64,000 nucleotides of DNA from Paenibacillus xylanilyticus. Lineage in GTDB: Bacteria > Bacillota > Bacilli > Paenibacillales > Paenibacillaceae. Below the pieces are notes generated by a model. It was given only the letters and a program-made list of their open reading frames with translations. It did no database searches and was not told the origin of the DNA. The stretch covers positions 1,251,001 through 1,315,000 of the forward strand of contig NZ_CP044310.1 of assembly GCF_009664365.1 (NCBI RefSeq), in the 5' to 3' direction. The position numbers were made by a program, and so were the translations under genes. Shown here piece after piece: positions 1 through 8,924 of this stretch. Position 1 is the first letter of the stretch. Each line of letters begins with the position of its first letter.

Positions 1-1061
1 AGGATAATGAACTGACCTATATCCCGCTTGGCGTGGGGGTTGTCATTCCACCTTGGAACTTCCCGCTGGCCATTATGGCTGGCATGACTTCAGCAGCGCT
101 TGTATCGGGTAATACAGTTGTCTTGAAGCCGGCCAGCACGACACCGGTGATCGCAGCCAAGTTCATGGAACTGCTCACTGAAGCAGGATTGCCGGATGGC
201 GTAGTGAACTATTTGCCAGGCCCGGGCAGCGAAGTGGGCGATTATCTGGTGGATCATGCGCTGACTCGCTTTATCAGCTTCACCGGTTCAAGAGATGTGG
301 GTCTGCGGATTAACGAACGGGCGGCCCGCACAGCTCCAGGGCAAAAGTGGATCAAACGGGTGATTGCAGAAATGGGCGGTAAGGATTCCATCGTTGTGGA
401 CAGCGAAAGTGATCTGGAACTGGCTGCAGACTCCATTACCGCTTCGGCATTCGGATTTTCCGGACAGAAATGTTCCGCGTGTTCCCGCGCCATTATCCAT
501 AAGGATGTATATGATGAGGTATTGCAAAAGGTCATTGAGCGTACGAAGAAGCTCACGATGGGCAGTCCGCTCGAGGTAGGCAGTCATGTAGGACCAGTTA
601 TTGATGACAAGGCGTATGCCAAGATTAATGAATATATCGAAGTGGGCAAGGGCGAAGGCAGGCTTGTATTGGGCGGTGGTACAGGGGATGCCCAAGGCTA
701 TTTTATCGAACCGACGATTATCGCGGATGTTGACCCGCTGGCGCGAATTGCACAGGAAGAGATTTTTGGACCAGTACTCGTGTTCATCAAGGCGGATACG
801 TTTGAGGAAGCTCTTCATATTGCAAACAACACCGATTATGGCTTAACAGGTGCAGTCATTTCACGGAATCGTGCACATCTGGAACTGGCGAGACGGGAGT
901 TTTTTGCTGGCAATTTGTATTTTAACCGGAAATGCACTGGTGCTTTGGTTGGCACGCATCCGTTTGGCGGATTCAACATGTCCGGCACGGACTCCAAAGC
1001 GGGCGGAAGAGACTATCTGCTGCTCTTTACACAAGCAAAGCTGGTCTCCGAAAAGTATTGA
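1..1061 (+). CDS. rocA: L-glutamate gamma-semialdehyde (P5C) dehydrogenase, 3' part
   Basis: The gene enters from the left edge; the frame is open from base 3, so the GTG at 33 is internal. About 352 codons remain of a family usually near 515, so roughly the first third is missing. The enzyme oxidises glutamate semialdehyde/P5C to glutamate with NAD in proline and arginine catabolism in the cytoplasm. Visible aldehyde dehydrogenase motifs are [11 protein letters not shown] (nucleotide-binding domain), IAEMGGKD with the general-base Glu, and [12 protein letters not shown] with the catalytic Cys. The ending [15 protein letters not shown] is typical of the RocA/PutC group. rpoN follows 100 bp downstream on the same strand. 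The family is clear; RocA rather than another ALDH is inferred from the CSACSR motif. Confidence 0.88.
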   Translation, partial: DNELTYIPLGVGVVIPPWNFPLAIMAGMTSAALVSGNTVVLKPASTTPVIAAKFMELLTEAGLPDGVVNYLPGPGSEVGDYLVDHALTRFISFTGSRDVGLRINERAARTAPGQKWIKRVIAEMGGKDSIVVDSESDLELAADSITASAFGFSGQKCSACSRAIIHKDVYDEVLQKVIERTKKLTMGSPLEVGSHVGPVIDDKAYAKINEYIEVGKGEGRLVLGGGTGDAQGYFIEPTIIADVDPLARIAQEEIFGPVLVFIKADTFEEALHIANNTDYGLTGAVISRNRAHLELARREFFAGNLYFNRKCTGALVGTHPFGGFNMSGTDSKAGGRDYLLLFTQAKLVSEKY

Positions 1062-1161
1062 GGCGTACAGCAGCAGATGCTTGTAGTCAAGCATTTACTT
1101 TTGTATTCTTTTTCCGGAAAATATAAATTATATTCCATTCCGCACAGAAGGAGGGAGAATC

Positions 1162-2466
1162 ATGCTGGAGATGCAGCTGGTTCAGGAACAGCGTGTACGG
1201 CTGTCCATGACGCCAGAGATGAAACAGTCCATTCATTTGCTGACGTTGTCCGGTCAGGACTTGAACCGTTATCTGCAGGAAGCAGCCGAAGAGAATCCGG
1301 TACTTGAAGTGGAGGAGCACGCTGCACCGCTGGTTCGCCTCCCTCGGAAGGGAAATCAGAGAACATTCGATTCCTACGATCCCCTGCTGCAGGTGAAAAG
1401 TGCTGAGCCAACGCTTGAGCAGCTGCTGTCTGCTCAGATTCGCTTGCTGGATCTCCCGCCTATGGTGAAGGTAACAGCTGAATATTTGGCAGGGTGTGTC
1501 AATGACGACGGTTATCTGAAGACAGATTTGGCTGAATTGTCATCCGTACTCGGCATCTCAGTGGATGGGCTGCAAGCAGGGTTGGATATCCTCCAATCAC
1601 TGGATCCCGCAGGCGTTGGGGCACGCAGCTTGCATGAGTGCTTGCTGCTTCAGATCCGCCGGGATTCGTCAGCCGCTGCCCATGCCGAGCAAATGGTTCA
1701 GGCAGGACTGGGGGAACTCGTACCCTTCCATCCGGGGAAAGCGGGAACCAGGCTAGGTATATCCTCACGCGAGGCACAGGCTGCATATAATTACATTACG
1801 CAGCTCGATCCCAAGCCCTGTCGTTCCATTGGATGCCAAGAGCGTCCTCATTATATTATTCCGGATGCCATGGTGGAACTGCGGCAGGGCGAGATCTATA
1901 TGGGGCTCCATTCGGCAGGGAACCTTCGTGTATCCATGAATGAAGCATGTTCCCACTGGATCAGGCATGGAGCCCAAGACGAAGTCTGGTCGGCGCGGGC
2001 AGCGGAGGCGAGAGCCATTGTGCGCAGTGTGCAGCTGCGGCGCAGAACCTTGATGCGTGTTCTCACGGCCGTGATGAGTGAGCAGGTACTTTTTTTGCAT
2101 GAAGGGCCCGCTGGTCTGAAACCGCTCAGTCTGGCAAACGTTGCCGAGAGGATTGACATGCATGAGTCCACGGTGAGCCGTGCCGTTAGCGGGAAATATA
2201 TTCAGACCCCTCATGGGGTGTTTGAATTAAAGTCCTTTTTTACGACAGGCATTGAGACGGCATGCGGAGATCCCACTTCTGCATCAGTGGTTAAACTTCG
2301 ATTGAAAGAACTCATCCGTACAGAGCAGGTTAGCCGGCCGTATTCAGACAGTCAATTGGCAGCGCTGCTCGCCGGGGAGGGAATTAGGATCTCACGCAGA
2401 ACGGTGGCAAAGTACAGGGAGGAGCTGCAGATCCTTCCTTCGCTTGAGCGCAAGCGCTGGAGTTAA
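1162..2466 (+). CDS. rpoN: RNA polymerase sigma-54 factor
   Basis: This is the alternative sigma factor that directs RNA polymerase to -24/-12 promoters and needs AAA+ activators; the Bacillus name is sigL. The 434-residue protein has a Gln/Leu-rich region I at the N-terminus (QRVRLSMTPEMKQSIHLL), followed by an acidic stretch. A core-binding domain spans about residues 60-230. The HTH segment is HESTVSRAVSGKYIQTPHG, and the C-terminal RpoN box is SRRTVAKYREEL. The length fits Bacillales SigL. A strong AAGGAGGGAG site precedes the ATG. In Bacillus, RocA-type catabolism is SigL-dependent, so the adjacency to a rocA-like gene is suggestive. A terminator at 2526 ends the unit. Confidence 0.96.
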   Translation: MLEMQLVQEQRVRLSMTPEMKQSIHLLTLSGQDLNRYLQEAAEENPVLEVEEHAAPLVRLPRKGNQRTFDSYDPLLQVKSAEPTLEQLLSAQIRLLDLPPMVKVTAEYLAGCVNDDGYLKTDLAELSSVLGISVDGLQAGLDILQSLDPAGVGARSLHECLLLQIRRDSSAAAHAEQMVQAGLGELVPFHPGKAGTRLGISSREAQAAYNYITQLDPKPCRSIGCQERPHYIIPDAMVELRQGEIYMGLHSAGNLRVSMNEACSHWIRHGAQDEVWSARAAEARAIVRSVQLRRRTLMRVLTAVMSEQVLFLHEGPAGLKPLSLANVAERIDMHESTVSRAVSGKYIQTPHGVFELKSFFTTGIETACGDPTSASVVKLRLKELIRTEQVSRPYSDSQLAALLAGEGIRISRRTVAKYREELQILPSLERKRWS

Positions 2467-2525
2467 ATGATCCTTCATGTCTTAAAGTCTTCATTCTTAT
2501 AGCATCAGCGCTATAACACCATAAA

Positions 2526-2570
2526 GCCCCTGCTCACCCGAATTAACGGTGTGCAGGGGCCTTCTGTTTT
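2526..2570 (+). terminator. Intrinsic terminator after rpoN
   Basis: A 13-bp arm GCCCCTGCTCACC (2526-2538) pairs with GGTGTGCAGGGGC (2548-2560) with one mismatch and is followed by CTTCTGTTTT. It lies between the convergent rpoN and aspA genes. Confidence 0.85.
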
Positions 2571-2609
2571 GATCCATAATCAGGATGAATTCGAGTCAGT
2601 TAAACCACA

Positions 2610-4034
2610 TTACATATTGTGCAGGAAACGCTCACCAGCAATGCCTGGTGTAGTCATCTGTTCCGGATGCATGATTTCTTCGAGCTCCTCTATGGTGAGC
2701 AATCCGCGTTCCAGAATGATTTCTTGGAGCGAAGCACCGGTTTTCAGTGCTTCCTTCACAATGGATGCTGCTACATCATAGCCCAGATGCGGGTTGAGGG
2801 CGGTAATAACGCTGAAGCTTTGCTTCATGATCAGTGCACAGCGTTCACGGTTTGCTTCCATTTCCTCCACGGCATAGCGGGTGAACACGTCAATGCCGTT
2901 ATTCATGATTTTCAGGGATTGCAGCAGGTTGAACGCGATGACAGGACCCATGACATTCAATTCGAATTGTCCAGCTTCACACGCCATGCAGATGGTATGA
3001 TCGTTCCCCATGACCTGGAAGGAGACCTGGTTGATCACTTCGGCCATAACCGGATTGACCTTCCCTGGCATGATGGAAGAACCGGGCTGACGGGCCGGAA
3101 GACGAAGCTCATTGAATCCTGCACGCGGTCCGGAAGCCATCATTCGAATATCGTTACAGATCTTGGACAGGTTGACCGCGCATACCTTGAGGGCAGCCGA
3201 CAGCTCCATATAAGCATCCGTATTTTGAGTGGCATCGACGAGATCATCAGCTGTCTGCAGCTTCAGTCCGGTAACATCGGACAAATGTTCCGTGACCTTA
3301 ACAATGTATTCCGGTTTGGCATTGAGTCCTGTTCCTACTGCCGTAGCTCCGAGGTTAATCGTCAGCAGTCGGCGATTCGCAAATTCAAGACGCTCCATAT
3401 CGCGTCCCAGCACACGCGCATAGGCACCGAATTCTTGTCCCAAACGGATTGGCACGGCATCCTGGAGATGGGTGCGTCCTACTTTGACGACATCATTGAA
3501 CTCCAGTTCTTTTTTTAGAAAAGCATCTTTCAGACGCTGCATGGTATCAAGCAGTGTTTCAGACAACCGATACGCCGCGACCCGCAGTGCCGTTGGAATG
3601 ACATCATTGGTCGATTGGGACATATTCACATGGTTGTTGGGATTGCAATGGAAGTAGTCGCCTTTGTTTTGCAGCAGCAGTTCCAGTCCGCGATTGGCCA
3701 ATATTTCATTCATATTCATATTCATGGAGGTGCCTGCACCGCCCTGAATGGAGTCAACTATAAAATGATCCAGATGATGACCTTTCATCATTTCTTCAGC
3801 GGCCATCACGATGACATCGCCAATTTTCGGCGGCAGCATTTTCAGCTCCATATTCGTGATTGCGGCAGCCTTCTTCACGGCAGCGAGGGCTGTAACTAGC
3901 TCCCGGTGCACAGGTACGCCGGTAATCGGGAAGTTTTCCACGGCCCGAACTGTCTGAATACCGTAATAGGCATAAGCAGGAATTTCTTTTTCACCAATAA
4001 AATCTTTCTCCGTCCGTGTGGACATTGTAGACAT
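2610..4034 (-). CDS. aspA: Aspartate ammonia-lyase (aspartase)
   Basis: Aspartase deaminates L-aspartate reversibly to fumarate and ammonia in the cytoplasm. The 474-residue protein carries the fumarase/aspartase signature GSSIMPGKVNP and the upstream TSQSTND-like helix (here NMSQSTNDVIPTA). Length and C-terminus fit AspA better than class II fumarase; the FHCNPNNHVNMSQ and MASGPRAGFNELRLP segments are aspartase-like. The start at 4034 (MSTMSTRTEKD) is chosen because GGAGG lies 7 nt upstream; an in-frame ATG at 4055 overlaps that site. It is transcribed divergently from the chemoreceptor at 4361, and a CRP/FNR-like palindrome lies in the shared promoter region. Confidence 0.93.
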   Translation of the reverse strand: MSTMSTRTEKDFIGEKEIPAYAYYGIQTVRAVENFPITGVPVHRELVTALAAVKKAAAITNMELKMLPPKIGDVIVMAAEEMMKGHHLDHFIVDSIQGGAGTSMNMNMNEILANRGLELLLQNKGDYFHCNPNNHVNMSQSTNDVIPTALRVAAYRLSETLLDTMQRLKDAFLKKELEFNDVVKVGRTHLQDAVPIRLGQEFGAYARVLGRDMERLEFANRRLLTINLGATAVGTGLNAKPEYIVKVTEHLSDVTGLKLQTADDLVDATQNTDAYMELSAALKVCAVNLSKICNDIRMMASGPRAGFNELRLPARQPGSSIMPGKVNPVMAEVINQVSFQVMGNDHTICMACEAGQFELNVMGPVIAFNLLQSLKIMNNGIDVFTRYAVEEMEANRERCALIMKQSFSVITALNPHLGYDVAASIVKEALKTGASLQEIILERGLLTIEELEEIMHPEQMTTPGIAGERFLHNM

Positions 4035-4290
4035 TTCTTTCGCCTCCAGTGGCATCCAAAAATAGGTCAGCTCCGGCGATGCCGAAGCGCACTCAGTATA
4101 TCACTTAAGCAAAATGGATGCCAGGCTTAATGATTTTACCCAAGTTGCCGATAATAATTAAAATTAGGGGGATTAACCTGGCTTGTAACTGGGTGAATCG
4201 AAGTGTAACAAACTTATCTTATAAATTATGCACCACAAGGATGAAAAGGTATTCGTGCGGGACAAGATGGGTTCCTGATTTAGCGTTTTC

Positions 4291-4306
4291 AGTGATGTAG
4301 ATCACA
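4291..4306. promoter_or_regulatory. Candidate CRP/FNR-family operator
   Basis: AGTGATGTAGATCACA matches the TGTGA-N6-TCACA half-site pattern of the CRP/FNR superfamily at 9 of 10 positions. It lies 55 bp before the chemoreceptor start and 257 bp before aspA. In Bacillales the natural candidate binder is Fnr. The motif is seen directly; the regulator is inferred. Confidence 0.45.
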
Positions 4307-4360
4307 TGTTTTTTGGTCGACGATTGGTAAAATAGGAAAAAAGGACTACGAGGTGCGAGC

Positions 4361-5638
4361 ATGAAATGGACTTTAGGCGCAAAGACAGTCGCGGGTCTGG
4401 TACTTATTTCGATTATTACATACGGGACTAGCGGCTTTTTTATATTTTTCCTCCAGGACTGGCTCTCTTTCTCCATGCCAAGCTGGCTGTACATCACCTT
4501 AGTACTCATACTAGGAGTGTGCTGGAACGGAATTCTGGGATGGTTTGCCTCACGCTGGCTGACACGTCCAATTGTTCACCTATCCAAGGCAGCTCAGCAA
4601 GTTTCGTCAGGGGATTTGACAGCTGAAATTCCGGAGCGCCGTACACAGGACGAGCTTGCTGTTTTATATGATGCGTTTCGCGCGATGGTTGTTAATCTAA
4701 GAAGTATTGTAAACGATATCTCGGATAGTACACGTACGACCTCACAGAATGCGCAATCGCTAAGTGAAGCCATTACCCAGGCAGCTGAACAGATCGAAAT
4801 GATGTCGGAAGCGGTGGATCATATTGCCGTAGGGGTAGAGGAACAAAAAGTAACCTCACAGCATTCACTGATTACCGCAGATGAGATGCTGAATGATTTT
4901 CAGCGCATGCATACCCAATCGATCGGAATGACAGAGATGTCAGGGCAGATGGAACGGTCGGTTGATCAAACGAAGCAGACCTTCTCGTATCTGATGAAAG
5001 GCATGGACGAGCTGACCGTATCACATAATCGCTCCCGCGACATCATGGTGCTTCTGGAGAAGGAAGCTTCGGATATTGAAGCCATTACGCAATCGGTCAA
5101 AAATATCGCCGAGGAGACAGCGCTTCTTGCCCTTAATGCATCCATTGAGGCAGCGCGTGCCGGGGAAGAGGGAGCAGGCTTCGCTGTCGTTGCCCAGCAG
5201 ATTCGCAAGCTGTCGGACGAGAGTACACAATCGGTTCATCGGATTAACGAATTGATCAGTCGTGTTCAGCAGCGTATCCGGGATACAGCACAGCTGATAC
5301 ATGAGCAGCACGGGCTTGTCGTGAATGAGTCCCAGCGCACCATTAACGTTGATCAGACACTGCAGGAACTGACGGGGACGGTTGAGGTGTTCATGAAGGG
5401 CGCTCATGAGATCGGCTCCAAAATTGCAGAGCAGACGGTTCGGGTTGAACGGACGCATGGTCACGTGAAACAAATTCAAGGAAAAGCCGGTTCGTTCTCA
5501 GACGAGGCCAGACGGATTATGGATGCCGCTCATGAGGAGACGGCAATCATGGAGGAAATCTCTTCTTCGGCTGAAGAGTTGAGAGAATTAACGAATCGTT
5601 TGATGGATAAAACAAAAGCATTTCGGATGCAGCCATAA
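4361..5638 (+). CDS. Methyl-accepting chemotaxis protein lacking a large external sensor domain
   Basis: This 425-residue chemoreceptor passes signals to CheA/CheW. Two hydrophobic segments, at about residues 9-32 and 40-62, are separated by fewer than 10 residues, so there is almost no extracellular domain. HAMP follows at about 63-117 ([18 protein letters not shown]). The cytoplasmic signalling domain has the conserved tip region [20 protein letters not shown] and [14 protein letters not shown]. Such short receptors usually sense through the membrane or cytoplasm, for example energy or redox state. The ribosome site is weak (GAGGTG). A CRP/FNR-like site 55 bp upstream would fit oxygen-linked control, but that is inference. 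Confidence 0.9.
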   Translation: MKWTLGAKTVAGLVLISIITYGTSGFFIFFLQDWLSFSMPSWLYITLVLILGVCWNGILGWFASRWLTRPIVHLSKAAQQVSSGDLTAEIPERRTQDELAVLYDAFRAMVVNLRSIVNDISDSTRTTSQNAQSLSEAITQAAEQIEMMSEAVDHIAVGVEEQKVTSQHSLITADEMLNDFQRMHTQSIGMTEMSGQMERSVDQTKQTFSYLMKGMDELTVSHNRSRDIMVLLEKEASDIEAITQSVKNIAEETALLALNASIEAARAGEEGAGFAVVAQQIRKLSDESTQSVHRINELISRVQQRIRDTAQLIHEQHGLVVNESQRTINVDQTLQELTGTVEVFMKGAHEIGSKIAEQTVRVERTHGHVKQIQGKAGSFSDEARRIMDAAHEETAIMEEISSSAEELRELTNRLMDKTKAFRMQP

Positions 5639-5810
5639 GCTGTGTCCGGGGTGTTTTTTTCTTTATATGGATAAACCCGAACATTCTTTCGTAAAATTTG
5701 AGGTTTGTAAAGTTTTTTTTATGAAACATTAACAAAATCGCAACGACTGGGCGATAAATGACGATATAATAGTTGTAGTATTCCATTTTTAAAAGAAGGA
5801 GCCCAGAATA

Positions 5811-6650
5811 TTGAAAACTTGGACAGGTATCCTGCTGATGATCGTTTTGGCGGTTGTTACGATTAGTACAACTTCAGCTGCCAGAACATCCAATGAACCA
5901 AAACAGCTTAACATAGATGATCCATCCAGCCAGACCGATGGGGTCGTGGCATCCAATATAGAAACCAATGAAACATCCTTTGCCTCAATAGAGAGAACTC
6001 CTGTAAAAAAAGAGAACGTTTCCGTTGCTCCGGAAAATGAAAAGGTGAAATTATACCCGATGCAAGTGGAGGGTTCGGGTTATATATATAACGGCATGAT
6101 TCTTGAAGTGAATGGACAGACACGTGAATTCAGCAAATGGCAGGGAGAAGGAGGGTCTTACAAACCCGAAGTGCACGAACTGGATCTGAATGGGGACGGC
6201 AAAAAGGAAATTATCGTGCTTTTCACTGCCGGACACGGGACGGGTATTTATTTGGGTCAGGCACACATCATAGATCCGGATACGCTGGAAGAGATGAACA
6301 TGCAGCCTCTGGATGAGGTGGTGAAGCAGCACGTGCAGTCCAAAGTGAACGTGACGTCTGGAAAAGTGACCATTGACGTAGCGTTGGATGGGGTGAAGTT
6401 AGCACCTTCTGAGATAGAGGAAGAAACGGATGGCATAGCTTATCATGATGAACTTCAATTCGGAGATGTCGTGTATTACAGTGTGGAGAACGGCAAGTTG
6501 GAAGTTACAGCATCCGGTGCTTATGGGCCGGTCGGGTACGACGGAGATCTAACATTTGCCTATGTATATCAGGACGGTGAGTGGAAGGCCGAGAACGTGG
6601 AATACCGTACAGAAGCGTATGAAGATGAGTATTATGAATCGTTTGATTGA
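5811..6650 (+). CDS. Secreted VCBS/FG-GAP-like protein of unknown role
   Basis: The start is TTG, supported by AGAAGGAG 9 nt upstream. The first ~25 residues form a signal peptide (LLMIVLAVVTISTTSAA), followed by a polar Ser/Thr/Glu-rich linker. The domain at about residues 85-180 has DLNGDGKKEIIVLFTAG, the Asp-rich calcium-loop pattern of VCBS/FG-GAP repeats. The C-terminal part is acidic and Tyr-rich (YEDEYYESFD). A -10-like TATAAT lies at 5765-5770 without a clear -35. It is probably an extracytoplasmic protein of Bacillales. No enzyme motif was found, so I give no function. Confidence 0.75.
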   Translation: MKTWTGILLMIVLAVVTISTTSAARTSNEPKQLNIDDPSSQTDGVVASNIETNETSFASIERTPVKKENVSVAPENEKVKLYPMQVEGSGYIYNGMILEVNGQTREFSKWQGEGGSYKPEVHELDLNGDGKKEIIVLFTAGHGTGIYLGQAHIIDPDTLEEMNMQPLDEVVKQHVQSKVNVTSGKVTIDVALDGVKLAPSEIEEETDGIAYHDELQFGDVVYYSVENGKLEVTASGAYGPVGYDGDLTFAYVYQDGEWKAENVEYRTEAYEDEYYESFD

Positions 6651-6813
6651 ATTCACGGAATAGAAGATTTAAGGGATCGATGCTTGTCATAAAAAAATAA
6701 CTTATGCTTCTGCCTTATTAGGCAGGCGCAGGAATGGTGGGGCTGAAAAAAACGGGGATACTCAGCCTCGCTTTGTGCTGTTCTTATACAGAAATATTTC
6801 CAAAATATTGAAT

Positions 6814-6838
6814 TAAAGTGGTTGACATTACCACTTTA
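6814..6838. promoter_or_regulatory. Perfect inverted repeat centred on a -35 box
   Basis: TAAAGTGG (6814-6821) and CCACTTTA (6831-6838) form perfect 8-bp arms around a 9-bp centre that holds TTGACA (6822-6827). A weak -10 candidate, TTAAAT at 6844-6849, lies 16 bp downstream. The position suggests a repressor operator for the gene at 6888. Confidence 0.5.
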
Positions 6839-6887
6839 GTCGTTTAAATGTATAAAGGATAACAATTTTGTATGGGAGGGATTTATC

Positions 6888-7595
6888 GTGAAGAAAAAAG
6901 CCGTAATCGGACTAATGGTGGGCACTCTGACACTCGGTATTGGTACAGGGGCACTGGCAGCAACAGGGCTTGAACCAATTAAGGCCTATCTGAACAGCAA
7001 GATTTCTCTGAAAATGAATGGAGCAACCGTGACAGCCAAGGATGCCAATGGCAAGACGGTACTGCCAATTACCTACAATGGAACAACGTATTTACCCGTG
7101 CGTGCAGTGGGCACATTGCTCGGAACGGAAATCACTTATGACAGTGCAACTTCATCCGTCCTGATTGGTGGAGAAAATGGAACCGGGCCAGTAACAAAGG
7201 ATAAAGTAACACTAAGTACACTTGGAACAACTGTATTAGGATCTACAGCATGGCATACCAAAGATCCTGCGGAGACTACTTACAAAGGCAAGGATTACAA
7301 AGATGTATATCTGCATACCGATTCCGTGAAGCAAGGGGACGACTTCCAGATCATGACGGGCAAAAAGTATTCTTCCCTGCATCTGGAATTGGCCGCTCTT
7401 GTTGGTAATCAGGAGATACAGGTAATCAACCAGGACAATACGGTGCTCAAAAAGCTGAGTATATCGCCGGGAAGCGGTTTGGTAAGCTTGGACGTGGATG
7501 TATCAGGCACAGAAGCTGTTTTTGTTGAGATTGTTTCAGAAGATCCAGGTTCATCGCTGTTTGTACCTCTTACAACATCGTATTTGGTTAAATAA
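6888..7595 (+). CDS. Secreted stalk-domain (copper amine oxidase N-like) protein
   Basis: GTG start with GGGAGGG 7 nt upstream. Residues 1-24 form a signal peptide ending GALA-A. Residues 30-95 match the stalk/copper-amine-oxidase-N-like domain that is abundant in Paenibacillus, with ITYNGTTYLPVRAVGTLLG as the hallmark. The C-terminal ~130 residues resemble the beta-sandwich often paired with that domain (YSSLHLELAAL, ENPG-type ending), perhaps binding carbohydrate or cell wall. It sits behind a promoter with an inverted repeat, so it may be specifically regulated. The domain name does not imply oxidase activity, and no catalytic motif is visible. Confidence 0.8.
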   Translation: MKKKAVIGLMVGTLTLGIGTGALAATGLEPIKAYLNSKISLKMNGATVTAKDANGKTVLPITYNGTTYLPVRAVGTLLGTEITYDSATSSVLIGGENGTGPVTKDKVTLSTLGTTVLGSTAWHTKDPAETTYKGKDYKDVYLHTDSVKQGDDFQIMTGKKYSSLHLELAALVGNQEIQVINQDNTVLKKLSISPGSGLVSLDVDVSGTEAVFVEIVSEDPGSSLFVPLTTSYLVK

Positions 7596-7600
7596 AATAG

Positions 7601-7675
7601 ACGTAAAAAACGATTATCAACGATGATGTTGCTGGATCAAATCCATAGCACACATTGTGATAATCGTTTTTACGT
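7601..7675. terminator. Long inverted repeat between convergent genes, probable bidirectional terminator
   Basis: ACGTAAAAAACGATTATCA (7601-7619) pairs with TGATAATCGTTTTTACGT (7658-7675) around a 38-nt loop, with one bulge. The A/T-rich arms supply U-runs on both strands. It sits between genes ending at 7595 and 7709. The loop is unusually long for a simple terminator. Confidence 0.55.
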
Positions 7676-7708
7676 TTATTCCGTGCGAATCATGTTGATC
7701 AATCGACA

Positions 7709-8683
7709 TTAACGAATTACAGTATCCAGAGGTTTGAGATTGGCTTCAATCTCTGCCCGGCGGCCTTCCAGGAATGGAGGCAAAGCGAGCGATTCTCCCA
7801 GATGAGCAAGTTCCTCGTCCGTATCAAAACCCGGACCATCCGTTGCGAGTTCAAACAGGATGCCATTTGCTTCACGGAAGTACAGGGACCGGAAGTAAAA
7901 GCGATCGACGAAGCCGGAATTAGGGAAGCTGTAGTTGCGAACGCGTTCTACCCATTGTTTCAATTCTTCCTCGTTATCCACCCGGAAGGCCACATGGTGT
8001 ACGCTGCCACGCCCTGGTCTTTCGATCGGCAAGTCATTACGCTCCTCGACATGGACCTCGGAACCACTGCCTCCTTCACCGGATTCAAATACAAGAACAT
8101 CCGGTTGACCTGCAACAAAAGCAGGGTAGGTTCCTTTTTGACGGAATCCAAGCAGCTCCGTCAGAACAGCAGCCGTCAACGAGGCATCCTGAACGGTGAG
8201 GTGTACAGGACCAAGGCCGACAATACCGTATTCAGCCGGTACCGGGCTCTGATCCCATGGTTTGCCCCCAGGAACACCTGTGTTGTTTTCGTCAGACACC
8301 AAGATCAGACGCTGGTTCTCAAAATCAGTAAAGGAGAGTGTTGCACGGCCACCGCGATTCATAATTTCACCGTGAGGTACTTCGTATTCGTCAAAACGTT
8401 TGATCCAGTACTGGAGAGCAACATCACTCGGAACGCGCAGCGAAGTAGCAGAGATGCTGTTCACGCCTTCACGTGTCTGTCCGGCCATCGGAATTTCGAA
8501 GAAGGTCAGCTCGGTGCCGGGATTGCCTTTTTCATCTCCATAGAAGAGGTGGTACACGGAAACGTCATCCTGGTTTACTGTTTTTTTGATCAGGCGAAGG
8601 CCCATGACATCGGTATAAAAGCGATAGTTTTCAGCGGCATGTGCGGTCAGTGCGGATACGTGGTGAAGTCCTTTGATTTGCAT
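7709..8683 (-). CDS. Ring-cleaving dioxygenase, VOC superfamily (MhqO/MhqA type)
   Basis: The 324-residue protein consists of two tandem vicinal-oxygen-chelate modules: residues 5-145 start IKGLHHVSALTAHAAENYRF and residues 150-300 include GLGPVHLTVQDASLTAAVL. The family requires a metal ligated by His and Glu; His7/8, His in SVHHVAFRV and Glu in ILFELATDGPGF are in the expected places. Bacillus MhqO/MhqA enzymes act on hydroquinone/catechol-type compounds and are induced by quinone and aldehyde stress under the MarR regulator MhqR. AGGAGGA lies 7 nt before the ATG. A palindromic candidate operator lies about 50 bp upstream. The exact substrate cannot be read from sequence. Confidence 0.88.
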   Translation of the reverse strand: MQIKGLHHVSALTAHAAENYRFYTDVMGLRLIKKTVNQDDVSVYHLFYGDEKGNPGTELTFFEIPMAGQTREGVNSISATSLRVPSDVALQYWIKRFDEYEVPHGEIMNRGGRATLSFTDFENQRLILVSDENNTGVPGGKPWDQSPVPAEYGIVGLGPVHLTVQDASLTAAVLTELLGFRQKGTYPAFVAGQPDVLVFESGEGGSGSEVHVEERNDLPIERPGRGSVHHVAFRVDNEEELKQWVERVRNYSFPNSGFVDRFYFRSLYFREANGILFELATDGPGFDTDEELAHLGESLALPPFLEGRRAEIEANLKPLDTVIR

Positions 8684-8731
8684 TGTTAATTCCTCCTGAA
8701 TAATTGGGATTGGGTATTCTTGATTATGTGT

Positions 8732-8749
8732 AAGTTATATATTTAACTT
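8732..8749. promoter_or_regulatory. Palindromic candidate operator upstream of the dioxygenase
   Basis: AAGTTA-TATATT-TAACTT is a perfect 6-bp inverted repeat with a 6-bp spacer. A related imperfect copy, AAGT-GGCTA-ACTT, follows at about 8755-8767. The size and A/T-rich form fit a MarR/DUF24-type site. Farther upstream (minus strand) are TTGCTT and TAAGAT 17 bp apart, a possible promoter. Confidence 0.4.
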
Positions 8750-8924
8750 TTATTAAGTGGCTAACTTTTTGTTTGTTTTGTTCTGGATTTATCTTAACAT
8801 AAAGATAATTATAAAGCAACACATATCTGAAACATTCAACGGATAGACTTTCGCTTCAATTAATGCCAAAATGAAAAATATTACATTTCAAGGGATCACT
8901 GTTTGTGATGGGAAGGAGAAGGAC

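Noticed and set aside
949..970. Sigma-54 promoter-like TGGCACG near rocA end
   Set aside because: Spacing to the -12 element does not fit, and it lies inside coding sequence.
2619..3518. Long open frame on the plus strand inside aspA
   Set aside because: It is antisense to a clear aspartase with intact motifs; its translation matches no family and it has no ribosome site.
7802..8689. 295-codon plus-strand frame inside the dioxygenase gene
   Set aside because: Antisense shadow of the VOC enzyme, with no ribosome site.
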